Shown: positions 1 to 8,891 of the stretch, one piece after another
Layout of the letters: every line of letters starts with the position of its first letter
Position numbering within the stretch: position 1 is the stretch's first letter
Assembly: GCA_946122785.1 (NCBI GenBank)
Contig: CAMGYJ010000005.1
Span: 35,206,002 to 35,270,001, forward strand
Source: Linum tenue
Lineage: Eukaryota; Streptophyta; Magnoliopsida; Malpighiales; Linaceae
DNA: 64,000 nucleotides
Direction of reading: 5' to 3'
The notes under the pieces: model-generated
Databases searched by the model: none
Told to the model about the DNA's origin: nothing
What the model saw: the letters and a program-made list of their open reading frames with translations, nothing else
Made by a program: the position numbers and the translations under genes

Positions 1-13
1 CTGTAAATCGTAG

Positions 14-409
14 ATGGCACATAAACAAAATAAACCAATACCTGAGAACATAGATTACTATGCAATGACGACGTTGTCACTCGAGTCACGTGAAAAGCTC
101 TCCAAGGTTTGTAATCGATTTTGTTCACCTTGGCATATTCATTCAGTCCGGTGCAATCATGATTCACGTTCAGTAATTTTGTGCCTTCTTTTATTTTATA
201 TCATGTGACAGGTAAGACCACAGACAATTGGTCAAGCAAGCAGAGTTGGAGGGGTAAGCCCTGCAGACATAACTGCACTGCTCATCATCCTTGAATCCAA
301 CAGGCGGAAAGCACAAGATCGGAAGAGGAGTGAGATGCTTTCTTCTGTTCTTACAGATGCTAATTCGGAGCGCCCCCATGTCCCCTCGACTGAGCCAATC
401 AGTTTATAA
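14..409 (+). CDS. MTO1: GidA/MnmG (MTO1)-type tRNA uridine 5-carboxymethylaminomethyl modification enzyme, C-terminal exons only
   Basis: Last two exons of a gene whose 5' part lies left of the window. Exons read as 14-106 and 212-409; a splice acceptor AG lies at 12-13, the intron 107-211 has GT...AG ends, and the stop TAA is 407-409. The joined protein gives [15 protein letters not shown] then [20 protein letters not shown] and [12 protein letters not shown], which matches the helical C-terminal domain of the MnmG/GidA family (IGQASR-GV-P--I--LL is the family signature). Family members are FAD enzymes that, with MnmE, add the carboxymethylaminomethyl group to U34 of organellar tRNAs in plants; the C-terminal domain contacts tRNA and MnmE. 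The FAD domain is outside the window. The tail after ESNRRK is hydrophilic and unconserved. The family call is seen in sequence; organelle location is family knowledge. Confidence 0.88.
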
Positions 410-650
410 TAATATATTGAAGGATCATTCAACCATGCCTCGGCTACGAGGACCGGAACACTATCAAGTAGCATTCAACCATTTTGCAGAAAATTGCTTT
501 GCTGCTAGTGACGTTGAATCCTCCAAAGGGGATGATCCTTTTGGTTTGGGGTGCGTACGTCAAGAGGAGGCCGTTGTTCTTTGCCTGGGGACATGTTGTG
601 GCTACAAGGAGCTAGAAAGCGGTGCAAAAATGGATGTGTACTCCTGTATT

Positions 651-855
651 AGTCTTATCGTAGTTCTGTTCCTGAATTTATGAGTTTGTAAAATTTCAGT
701 AGAAAATGTTGACAAGTAGCAGAAATTAAGATACATTGGAGTTTGTTCATATTTTGTTTAAAAATTATTATAGTCTTATCGTAGTTCTGTGTCCTGAATT
801 TATGAGTTCGTAAAATTTCAGTAGAAAATGTTGACAAGTAGCAGAAATTAAGATA
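651..855. repeat. Imperfect tandem duplication, about 83-bp unit, 121-bp period
   Basis: The segment beginning AGTCTTATCGTAGTTCTG occurs at 651-733 and again at 772-855 with only small differences (one inserted GT, one T/C change). The copies are separated by about 38 bases of AT-rich sequence. It lies in the 3' flank of the MnmG-type gene just before the tRNA and looks like a local duplication, with no coding content. Confidence 0.85.
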
Positions 856-876
856 TTAAAAATGTAAAATAGTATG

Positions 877-950
877 TGCTTTCATTGAGAGTTGAACTCA
901 AGACCTCCCGCTTACTAAACGGGTGCTCTAACCAACTGAGCTATGAAAGC
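877..950 (-). tRNA. tRNA-Thr (anticodon AGU)
   Basis: Read on the minus strand the 73 bases plus discriminator A fold as a full cloverleaf: acceptor GCTTTCA/TGAAAGC, D arm GCTC...GAGC, anticodon arm CCCGT-TTAGTAA-GCGGG with anticodon AGT, variable loop AGGTC, T arm TTGAG-TTCAACT-CTCAA. No intron and no encoded CCA, as expected for a nuclear plant tRNA. The internal A box (TAGCTCAGTTGG) and B box (AGTTCAACTC) are present. A pol III stop of four T lies 8 bases downstream (866-869 on the plus strand), and CAA motifs sit just upstream. The T-loop is TTCAACT rather than the commoner TTCAAAT or TTCGAAT, which is still a permitted form. Confidence 0.95.
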
Positions 951-1371
951 TGATTGGTTGATATTGTTTTAACATTTATTTAGTTTTCTCTGTAAAAGCT
1001 ATTGAATGATTGGAAAACGTAGTAAGGGGCAAGGTGAGAGGTGGCTTTTCCATTTCATCGATGGAACTGTGGTGGATGGGAAACATCAAAGTAGCAGTAG
1101 CTTAGTGACCGCAGGTGCCGATAGAAAGTCTGGAAAACGTAAGCCAAGGCGATCCCTGTCCTAACCCCTGGTAACAAGTTCCCCATCCATTTTCCAATGT
1201 TTTGTTAGGTAGCAGAAATTATTTTCTATCAATTAAAAAACCTGACTGTTTGTCTTTGAAAAATTGCTCACTTTTCTGCTTTACTTCTCCAAAATTCTAC
1301 CCAGAAGATCATCTGTCCTAGTATAGTCAAGGAAATGCCACAAATTCAAGAACGTGCGTTGACACACATGG
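951..1371. other. Intergenic spacer between tRNA-Thr and the first receptor kinase
   Basis: No gene or recognised element is visible. A short motif GGAAAACGTA occurs at about 1012 and 1132. This stretch should hold the promoter of the downstream receptor kinase, but no convincing TATA box stands out. Confidence 0.5.
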
Positions 1372-1433
1372 GCGGCCACTGCAGACTGCAGTCAATGGGT
1401 TCGCGGCCACTGCAGACTGCAGTCAATGGGTTC
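1372..1433. repeat. Perfect 31-bp tandem duplication upstream of the first receptor kinase
   Basis: A 31-bp unit beginning GCGGCCACTGCAGACTGCAG is present twice, head to tail and without a mismatch (1372-1402 and 1403-1433), ending 69 bases before the chosen start codon. Each unit contains CTGCAGACTGCAG, itself a repeated PstI-type palindrome. It falls in the probable 5' UTR or core promoter. Confidence 0.93.
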
Positions 1434-1502
1434 GAGTATGGACTTTATAATCTTTGAGATAGCACAACGTATAGCCCGCCCCTGCGGATTCATAGAGTTC
1501 AA

Positions 1503-4500
1503 ATGGGACATTCCTGCACTGCAATTATCATGGATGCAGGCAAGTTCCTTCTCTATTCTCTCCTTCTATTTCTACAGGCCCAACTTTGTAGTCCGGATGA
1601 TAGCATAGCCATGAACCAGACCATCAGAGATGGAGAATTTCTCGTTTCTAAAGGTGCTAACTTTGCTTTGGGGTTTTTCAGTCCCGGCAGATCTAGTTAC
1701 AGATATGTTGGGATATGGCATCATAGAGTGCGAGAAAGAACTGTGGTATGGGTAGCCAATAGGAATGAGCCACTCAAGGACTCATCGGGAGAGTTGTCAC
1801 TTAATCAATTTGGCGACCTGGTCATATTTGGCCATTCTTACCAGAACATTCCAGCATGGTCGACGAATGTTTCTGCTGAGGTAATGGATTTTCGCTTTGC
1901 TAAGCTCTTGGATTCTGGAAACTTGGTTCTGATTCAAGGTCAATCTAATAGAGTTGTGTGGCAAAGTTTTGATCATCCCACCAATACCCTTCTCAGTGGA
2001 ATGAAACTTGGAATGAACCGTGATAAGGGTCTCAACTGGTTCCTGTCATCATGGGCATCAGCAGATAATCCTGGTACAGGTGATTACTCGCTTCAGCTCA
2101 ACCCAAATGGCTCACCTCAGTTCTTTTTGTACAAGGGTAAAACCCACTACCTTCGTACTTCTCCATGGCCTTGGAAAAAATACCCTGATGTATACAATTA
2201 CACCTTTGCTAGAATGGAAGATGAGATATACTTTCATTTCTCCATTGACGATCCCTCCGTTATGGTCAGATTTGTGTTGGATGACTCTGGAATGTTCAAA
2301 CGATTCTCTTGGCATGTAAGTGAGGGCAGATGGAAAGAGTTCTGGTCAGTGCCAAAGCACAGGTGTGACTTCTATGGACAATGTGGTGCCTATGGTGTAT
2401 GCGACCCTCTCAACGTTAATGCGTTTGAATGCCACTGTTTGCCAGCGTATGAGCCCAAGTCTCCTAGGGACTGGTCTTTGAGGGATGGATCAGGTGGTTG
2501 CATTACAAAACGCAGATCGTCCTCTTTGTGTGGGGTCGGAGATGGTTTTGTGAAAGTTGAACATGTTAAACTTCCTGATACTTCTGCAGCTATTTGGGTT
2601 CACACAAGTTCAAGCAAGGTGGACTGTGAACGGAAGTGCCTGAAGAATTGTTCTTGCACCGCATATGCTAGCATAAAGAACGGTGGGGAAGCAAGTAGCT
2701 GCCTGCATTGGAATGGGGAATTAGTGGACACAACAAACCGTGAAAGTTTTGATGGCCATGATCTCTATGTCCGTGTTGATGCATTTGAATTAGGTACTTC
2801 GACTGGGTCATGCTGAAAAGCCCAGTTTACCTGTACATGCTTTCTTGTTTATTGTGTTCTGCTTATTATCTAGTTTCTATGATGTTTTTGATGCCCTGTT
2901 TCCTAACCCATGCAGCTGAGAATTTGATGAGATCTCGCAGCTTCTTTAGGAGGAAACGGATGCAGCTGATGCTAGTAACTTCTGTTTCTTTCACATGGTC
3001 TGTCATTCTTGTAGTGCTCCTATGGCTCAGAAAGCGAAAAAGAAAAGGTAAGAAACAAGTTCAGGTCCTCGTGGTACTAAGTTCCTACTGCTTTACACTC
3101 TGGAATGAGCAATTAAGTTCGTCTTTTTGAAAGACAGGTAGGGGGCAAGGGCTCAACATATTATTTGACAGTGAAGGGAGCAGGTACAGTGATAATGGGG
3201 CGAACATGTATGTTGGAAGCAGTGATCTCACTATTTTCAGCCTCACTGCTATAAGTGCAGCCACTGCTGACTTCTCTCCAGCTAAAACACTTGGACAAGG
3301 TGGTTTTGGCTCAGTTTTTAAGGTAGAGTTGTTCCCTTCTTTTCATTTGAGTTCTTTGGTTCTGGATGAACAAGAACTTATTGCATAACAACATCTACTT
3401 CCAGGGTCAGCTACCTCATGGACAGCAGATTGCTGTCAAAAGACTTTGCAAAAATTCAGGTCAAGGGATTGAAGAATTCAAAAACGAGGTCAGAATTATA
3501 GCAAAGCTCCAGCACAGGAATCTAGTGAAACTACTTGGCTGCTGCACAGAACGAGATGAACAAATACTAGTATATGAGTATATGCCTAACAAAAGTTTAG
3601 ATTCTTTTCTCTTTGGTAAGTCCGGAAGCATGCACCTTGCCGTCCTTAAAACTTTCTCTTCTCAAACTAATTTGAGAGAACAAATGCAGATGAAAGGACA
3701 AAACAGTCTCTGGATTGGAGAAAACGAGTGGAAATAGTTTTGGGGGTTGCCCGTGGAATCCTCTATCTGCACCGAGACTCGAGGTTTCGAATAATCCACA
3801 GGGATTTGAAAGCAAGCAACATTCTTTTGGATGAACAGATGAATCCAAAAATTTCAGATTTCGGACTAGCCAAAATGTACAAAGGCGAAGACATTCCAGA
3901 GAAAACAGCTAGAGTTGTTGGTACATAGTAAGTGCATTCTCTCATCACTCAAGCAACCCACTCCCCAGCATTTTATATATGAATTTATTTGACAGTTTTT
4001 GTGTCACAGCGGCTATATGTCACCAGAATATGCAGTCTTTGGAAAATTCTCCACTAAGTCTGATGTCTTTAGCTTCGGGGTAATTTTTTTGGAGACTATT
4101 AGTGGGAGGAAGATTAGTGCCTTCTGCAGGGAGGATCCATCCCTGAACTTGATAGGACATGTAAGTGAATGTACTAATAAATACACATTTTCATATTCTG
4201 CAAACTACTCTTGCTGTGCTGTTGATGTTATGAATCATGCAGGTATGGGAGTTATGGAGAGAAAACAGAGCATTAGAGATAATTGATTCGTCAATTATGG
4301 AGTCATGTGTTCCAAGTGAAGCCTTGAGGTGCATTCAGATAGCACTGTTGTGTGTGCAAGAAGATCCAAAGGACCGGCCAGATATGTTAGCAGTTATTCG
4401 GTGGTTGAACGGTGAAGCTTCTCTTCCTTCCCCTGACCAGCCCGCCTTTGTTCTGAGAAAATATTGCAAGGATCAACAGTTTTCACTGAAGGGAGAAATC

Positions 4501-4542
4501 ATCCCCGAGGATACCTTTTCTCTCCCTTTTGTAACCTGTTGA
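1503..4542 (+). CDS. G-type lectin S-receptor-like serine/threonine kinase, copy 1 (7 exons, 835 aa)
   Basis: Exons by splice sites and protein continuity: 1503-2793, 2916-3047, 3138-3322, 3405-3615, 3690-3927, 4010-4160, 4243-4542; total 2508 bases in frame. Order: signal peptide (about 1-30, [14 protein letters not shown]), bulb-lectin domain with [12 protein letters not shown]-locus glycoprotein domain, EGF-like and PAN/apple cysteines ([14 protein letters not shown]), membrane span about 448-468, juxtamembrane basic run RKRKRKG, then kinase. Kinase residues are intact: GQGGFG loop 527-532, Lys548, HRD with Asp645, DFG 663-665, [11 protein letters not shown] activation segment. It should therefore be an active receptor kinase at the plasma membrane; the ligand is unknown. 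Exon layout (one large ectodomain exon plus six small ones) is typical of the family. The second Met (MDAGKF) 9 residues on is an alternative start. A paralogue lies 4.3 kb downstream. Confidence 0.95.
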
Positions 4543-4940
4543 TTTGCAGAATCCATGCTCACCAGCCTCGAAGTTTTTCCTCAAAGAGAAGAGGGTACTT
4601 CTCATATGAACCTTGCATGCATACTTTAGCTTCTTATTGATGTCAATGGATTAACAATTATGCTGCTATCAGAAGGTTGCTGCAATATAATTGTGAAATT
4701 CTCCAATTAGATCAGATGTATAGTGCCAGTTCCTAAATCATTGATTTTGAAGCATTATTTATTGTGAAGATATGTCATCGTCGACTTCCCGACTCTTCCC
4801 AGCAAAGGGGACATGACAAAATGATGCCATCCATCCTTGACTGAGGACCCCCCATTACTGTCTGCCGGAAAAAGTTGAAATCAACTAATGAGATATGTGT
4901 GGTTCCGTGCCTCTGGGCTCTGAGCATATCCCATCTCTCA
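4543..4940. other. 3' flank of receptor kinase copy 1
   Basis: Non-coding sequence up to the target-site duplication of the LTR retrotransposon. Likely contains the 3' UTR; no other feature seen. Confidence 0.5.
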
Positions 4941-4945
4941 AATAA

Positions 4946-5338
4946 TGATAGAAACATAGTTTCTATCGGATTTGCGGATTGGATCGACATTTGGGATTTT
5001 AGGGATTGGAGAAGAGAATTGAGGATTTAGGGATTAGAAGATAGAGATAGGGATTGAGATTGGGAATTAGAGGAGGAAGAAGGATAGAAGATAGAATCGG
5101 CCGAAGCTTTAGAGGGCTAGAGAACAAGAAATTAGGAGATAGAGGATTAGGGCTTTGAGAGAGATACTTTCTGAATAATTGTTCTTGCTTGATTATAACG
5201 GAATACCCAAGTACATATATATAGGGAAAGATAGGAAAACCTAATAATAACCCTAGTACAACTAAAAGGCTACCAACCCTAATAGTAATTATCTTACCAT
5301 AATTAATAATTAAACCCCTAGGAAATAGGTTTCTATCA
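4946..5338 (-). repeat. 3' LTR (393 bp)
   Basis: Starts TGATAGAAAC, ends GTTTCTATCA. A TATA-like run (5215-5222) read on the minus strand would serve as the LTR promoter in the 5' copy. Four mismatches to the 5' LTR. Confidence 0.95.
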
Positions 5339-7550
5339 TCCCCTCCCCCTTGAGACCAACCTTGCCCTCAAGGTTGATCAACTCGAACCACTCTTTCCTT
5401 TCTTTTTGCACAATCCGCGGTCGACTCCTCCATTTCATACGCTTCCTTTTCTTCCAATTGTGCTCCACTGCTCGAATGAAGCCCACTCCAGTGACCCCGA
5501 CTCTCCCCAACTTTTCTCGAGCCACGTGACATAGGTCACAGTCTCCATAGCCGAACAATTCTTCCTCTTCGTTCTCAAAATCCACGAAGTAAGAATCGGA
5601 GAAATGTTCTTCTTCATGCTCCATAAACTCCTTCATTGACTTGGATGTGAAAATAATACAATCTTCTCCTCCTTTATCTTGGACTTCACCCACTATTGGT
5701 TGCAATAAAAAGCTAGAGCCCAAACCAATATTAAGCCCTTTTATCTTCTTTTCAACTTCATTTGGGCTTGGGTCGTTTGAAAGCCCACTTACCAACCCAA
5801 GAACTCCATCTAAGCCTGTTTCCCTCAACACATAGCCCAAGTGTGGCTCATTTCCTACCTCCAAATGCGGCCCAAGTCTGTATTCAAATATCTTCTCTTG
5901 ACAAACCAGCCAATGCCCATAACTTAAATAGCCTTTGTCCATTGGGGGATCCACCTGACCTGGTCCATCTCGCCTTGCCAAGCCCACCATGTCATTTCCC
6001 ATTGCCAGCCCGTGACCCAAACAATGCACTCCTCCCAGCCCATTAAAACTATTGGCCCGAATTAGTTTGCTCAGCTGATATGATCTGCTCAACTCGAGCC
6101 CAGCGAAATCCACCCCACCAAAAACGAGCCCGATACTTAGCTCTAGCCCTTGTGAGGCCCGTCTCAGTCCAAAATGTGGCCCGCCTTGTTGAACCAATCC
6201 GGCCAACTCGAGCCAGACTCGGCCCAATGGTTCAGGCCGCTTGGTGGCGCGACCTAGGGTTGCGGGAGATGGGAAGCTGCCGCCACCCACCTTCTCCTTG
6301 CTCGCCGCCAGCTCCTTCTCCTCCTCTTCCTTCCCCGACGACAAGCAAACCCTCCGACGGCACGACGGCAGGTGTGAATCCATTGTCGTCGTCAACTCAG
6401 TCTTTTCCTCCGACGCCCCTAGTGGATCCACCAACGTCTGCAGAGCTTCTCGCGCGACGATTGGCGATGGTGAAGAAACCCGACGACTTTGCTCCGTCCT
6501 TTCTTTCTCCGGCGTCGAGCAGTTCGCCAGGTGTAGTGAAGTAGATCCTGAGGCCCAGCTGTTGATCCTTGATTCTTTCTTCTCGCCCGCCGTCATCTTC
6601 TTCCTCGTTTTCTCCTCCGGCATCGCTTGCTCCTCTGGCGTCACCTTCCGAGCCTCTATCCCCGGCAGCAAGCACGCCACCAGGCGGCGCTGCTGCCAAA
6701 TTGCCTTTGGCTTCCTCTCCCTCTCCAGCATCGCGTGAGAGAGCTCCCAGAGCGTGCCTCCTGCCGGCCGAAGTACAGGTGAATCCAGCGCCAGAACACG
6801 GCCCCACGCCATCCTCCTGACGTCGAGCCCTCGGCCGTCGCCGGTCATCCGCGTCGCCGATTCCTTATTCACCTCGAGCTCCGACGACGATTCCTTCACC
6901 CGGCGGCTAGGAGACTCGCTAGCTTCTGGCTTCTTCGGCTCAACGAACACAACGGGAGCCGCCATCGACTGCACGATCGGAGCCCTAGTCGCTTGCTCCC
7001 TCTTCCATTCTGATGTTGATGGTCGCGCCCTCACTGCGATGCGCGTTGCCACAGCTCGGCTCGAGGCTCTCGCTGACGGTGGGGGATTAGCCGACTGTTT
7101 CTTTCTGAATTTCCACGTCAAGTTTCTCTCCTTATCCGCGACTCCTCTGTTTGTCATAGTCACACGCAGAGAACCATCTGTCGTGGGTTGTACCTTGTCG
7201 TGAATATCCGTCTTCACTGCTCTGGAATCGGATTTGCTGACGACTTTGGCAGTAGGTGGTGACCGTGGTGGTCGACTCGCCATCACCTTCCTCCGCGATG
7301 TGACGGTTTCACGCTCCATGAAAGCTTTGACTTGCAAGCTATCACGTATAGCTTGAAGCTTTGCCTCCAACTGTTGTTGATACGCCTTCTGTCTAACATT
7401 GAAGGCTTCAATCCTCTGCTGCATCTTGTTGAAAATGTGATGGAACTCGTCCCCGGTTGAGAGTTGTGATGAACTCAGACTCGCAACCGGAGCTCTGATA
7501 CCAAATGATAGAAACATAGTTTCTATCGGATTTGCGGATTGGATCGACAT
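5310..7550 (-). CDS. Single 746-codon ORF filling the retrotransposon interior from LTR to LTR
   Basis: One uninterrupted frame starts with an ATG inside the last 45 bases of the 5' LTR (MSIQSANPIETMFLSFG), reads through the primer-binding site (giving GIRAPV), the whole internal region and the PPT (giving KGEGMIE), and stops 29 bases into the 3' LTR. Near the N-terminus is a helical, Gln-rich, probably coiled-coil segment (IFNKMQQRIEAFNVRQKAYQ), followed by a long basic, Ser/Pro-rich region and an acidic segment near residues 630-660 (HEEEHFSDSYF, FENEEEELFG). No CCHC knuckle, protease or RT motif is visible, so a canonical gag-pol is ruled out; a divergent gag-like nucleic-acid-binding protein is the simplest guess. 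Codons on both strands are GC-rich, which also opens antisense shadow frames. Whether it is translated is unknown. Confidence 0.6.
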   Translation of the reverse strand: MSIQSANPIETMFLSFGIRAPVASLSSSQLSTGDEFHHIFNKMQQRIEAFNVRQKAYQQQLEAKLQAIRDSLQVKAFMERETVTSRRKVMASRPPRSPPTAKVVSKSDSRAVKTDIHDKVQPTTDGSLRVTMTNRGVADKERNLTWKFRKKQSANPPPSARASSRAVATRIAVRARPSTSEWKREQATRAPIVQSMAAPVVFVEPKKPEASESPSRRVKESSSELEVNKESATRMTGDGRGLDVRRMAWGRVLALDSPVLRPAGGTLWELSHAMLERERKPKAIWQQRRLVACLLPGIEARKVTPEEQAMPEEKTRKKMTAGEKKESRINSWASGSTSLHLANCSTPEKERTEQSRRVSSPSPIVAREALQTLVDPLGASEEKTELTTTMDSHLPSCRRRVCLSSGKEEEEKELAASKEKVGGGSFPSPATLGRATKRPEPLGRVWLELAGLVQQGGPHFGLRRASQGLELSIGLVFGGVDFAGLELSRSYQLSKLIRANSFNGLGGVHCLGHGLAMGNDMVGLARRDGPGQVDPPMDKGYLSYGHWLVCQEKIFEYRLGPHLEVGNEPHLGYVLRETGLDGVLGLVSGLSNDPSPNEVEKKIKGLNIGLGSSFLLQPIVGEVQDKGGEDCIIFTSKSMKEFMEHEEEHFSDSYFVDFENEEEELFGYGDCDLCHVAREKLGRVGVTGVGFIRAVEHNWKKRKRMKWRSRPRIVQKERKEWFELINLEGKVGLKGEGMIETYFLGV
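5339..5351 (-). promoter_or_regulatory. Polypurine tract of the LTR retrotransposon
   Basis: Minus strand reads AAGGGGGAGGGGA immediately before the 3' LTR, the expected plus-strand priming site. Confidence 0.9.
7492..7503 (-). promoter_or_regulatory. Primer-binding site for initiator tRNA-Met
   Basis: Minus strand reads TGGTATCAGAGC two bases after the 5' LTR, the standard plant PBS for tRNA-iMet. Confidence 0.93.
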
Positions 7551-8448
7551 TTGGGATTTTAGGGATTGGAGAAGAGAATTGGGGATTTAGGGATTAGAAG
7601 ATAGAGATAGGGATTGAGATTGGGAATTAGAGGAGGAAGAAGAATAGAAGATAGAATCGGCCGAAGCTTTAGAGGGCTAGAGAACAAGAAATTAGGAGAT
7701 AGAGGATTAGGACTTTGAGAGAGATACTTTCTGAATAATTGTTCTTGCTTGATTATAACGGAATACCCAAGTACATATATATAGGGAAAGATAGGAAAAC
7801 CTAATAATAACCCTAGTACAACTAAAAGACTACCAACCCTAATAGTAATTATCTTACCATAATTAATAATTAAACCCCTAGGAAATAGGGGTGGGCATTC
7901 GGTCGGTTCGGTTCAAACCGAACCGAAATTATGCATACCGGATCCCCGAATTCTATCAAACCTCAAACCGAATTCGAACCGAATTATAATTCGGTTCGGT
8001 CGGTTCAAACCGAATTATAATTCGGTTCGGTTCGGTTTTTCATACAAAACCGAAATAGTGAGGTTAGCTTGTATTTTCTCTTTTTTAAATTATTTTTCAC
8101 CCTAATGTAAACAATAAATATGTATCATCAATGATAAAATCAAACATTTCAACACATAAGTCATAAAACACTAACATGATTCAAATATTTAAGTATCATA
8201 ATAAGTAGAAACATAAAAATCCACCATTTAGAACTTGAAATTATAATAATTCGGTTTTTCGGTTCGGAATTCGGAAATTCGGTTCGGTCGAAAGAACCCA
8301 GGTTTCCGAAATATGTCATTTTCTCTTCCGAATTCCGAACCGAATAACATTAATTCGGTTTCGGTTCGGTTTATATTCGGTTCGGTTCGGTTAGGTTCGG
8401 TTTTACCGAACCGTATGCCCACCCCTACTAGGAAATAGGTTTCTATCA
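7506..8448 (-). repeat. 5' LTR (393 bp) interrupted by a hAT insertion
   Basis: Same ends as the 3' LTR. It is split after 7885; removing the 542-bp hAT and its 8-bp duplicated target gives exactly 393 bp. Confidence 0.95.
7886..8427. mobile_element. Non-autonomous hAT element nested in the 5' LTR
   Basis: Terminal inverted repeats TAGGGGTGGGCAT / ATGCCCACCCCTA and an exact 8-bp target duplication CTAGGAAA (7878-7885 and 8428-8435). The intact LTR at 4946-5338 shows the empty site. Subterminal regions are rich in CGGTTCGGTT tracts on one side and the complement on the other, so the element can fold back. No transposase. Confidence 0.95.
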
Positions 8449-8453
8449 AATAA

Positions 8454-8891
8454 CTACAGGAATTGACGGCTAACGGAGACAGCAAAACACCACTCCTCTA
8501 CAAAATTTAAAGACCGTCACTGTTAGTTGTCACTTGTAAGTGCTGAAGGCTGGTGCCCAATTTTGGATATGAACTCAATAAATTGTTCAACTGAATCTGT
8601 TATGAGGTGAATGCATGGCGGCCATTAAATGAGAGGTAATTTTTGTTGTTACAACTCGGTTTTGTTTCTTTCCATTCTGAGCACATATTTTTTGACGGTC
8701 ATTACGTCGTCTTCTCATTTATTCTGGTCACTCCTTTCATTTTCATGTGACTTTTCTTTTCCCGAGAATACGGCTAACTACGAGAACTCCAATGATTTTC
8801 TTTTTCACAGTCCACAACAATTGGTGGGTTTTAAGTTCAACCGCTGACCTTATGTAAATGTTTTGCAGAGTTTCGAGTATCCTGCAAAATC
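8454..8891. other. Upstream region of receptor kinase copy 2
   Basis: Between the retrotransposon and the second kinase. It should hold that gene's promoter and leader. TTTTGCAG at about 8861-8868 could be a 5' UTR intron acceptor, but nothing decisive is visible. Confidence 0.4.

Larger units (their letters stand above)
4941..8453 (-). mobile_element. Complete non-autonomous LTR retrotransposon, minus orientation, with 5-bp target duplication
   Basis: Two 393-bp LTRs begin TGATAGAAAC and end GTTTCTATCA (perfect 10-bp terminal inverted repeat) and flank a 2.17-kb internal region. The 5-bp target duplication AATAA is at 4941-4945 and 8449-8453. Minus-strand signals are a primer-binding site complementary to initiator tRNA-Met and a purine-rich PPT next to the 3' LTR. 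The LTRs differ at only four positions over 393 bp once the nested hAT is removed, so the insertion is young. No protease, reverse transcriptase or integrase is present, so it must be moved in trans. It separates the two S-domain receptor kinases. Confidence 0.96.

Noticed and set aside
6241..7203. Several plus-strand ORFs of 83-165 codons
   Set aside because: They are antisense shadows of the 746-codon minus-strand ORF in GC-rich sequence; no domain, and composition is low-complexity Ser/Pro.
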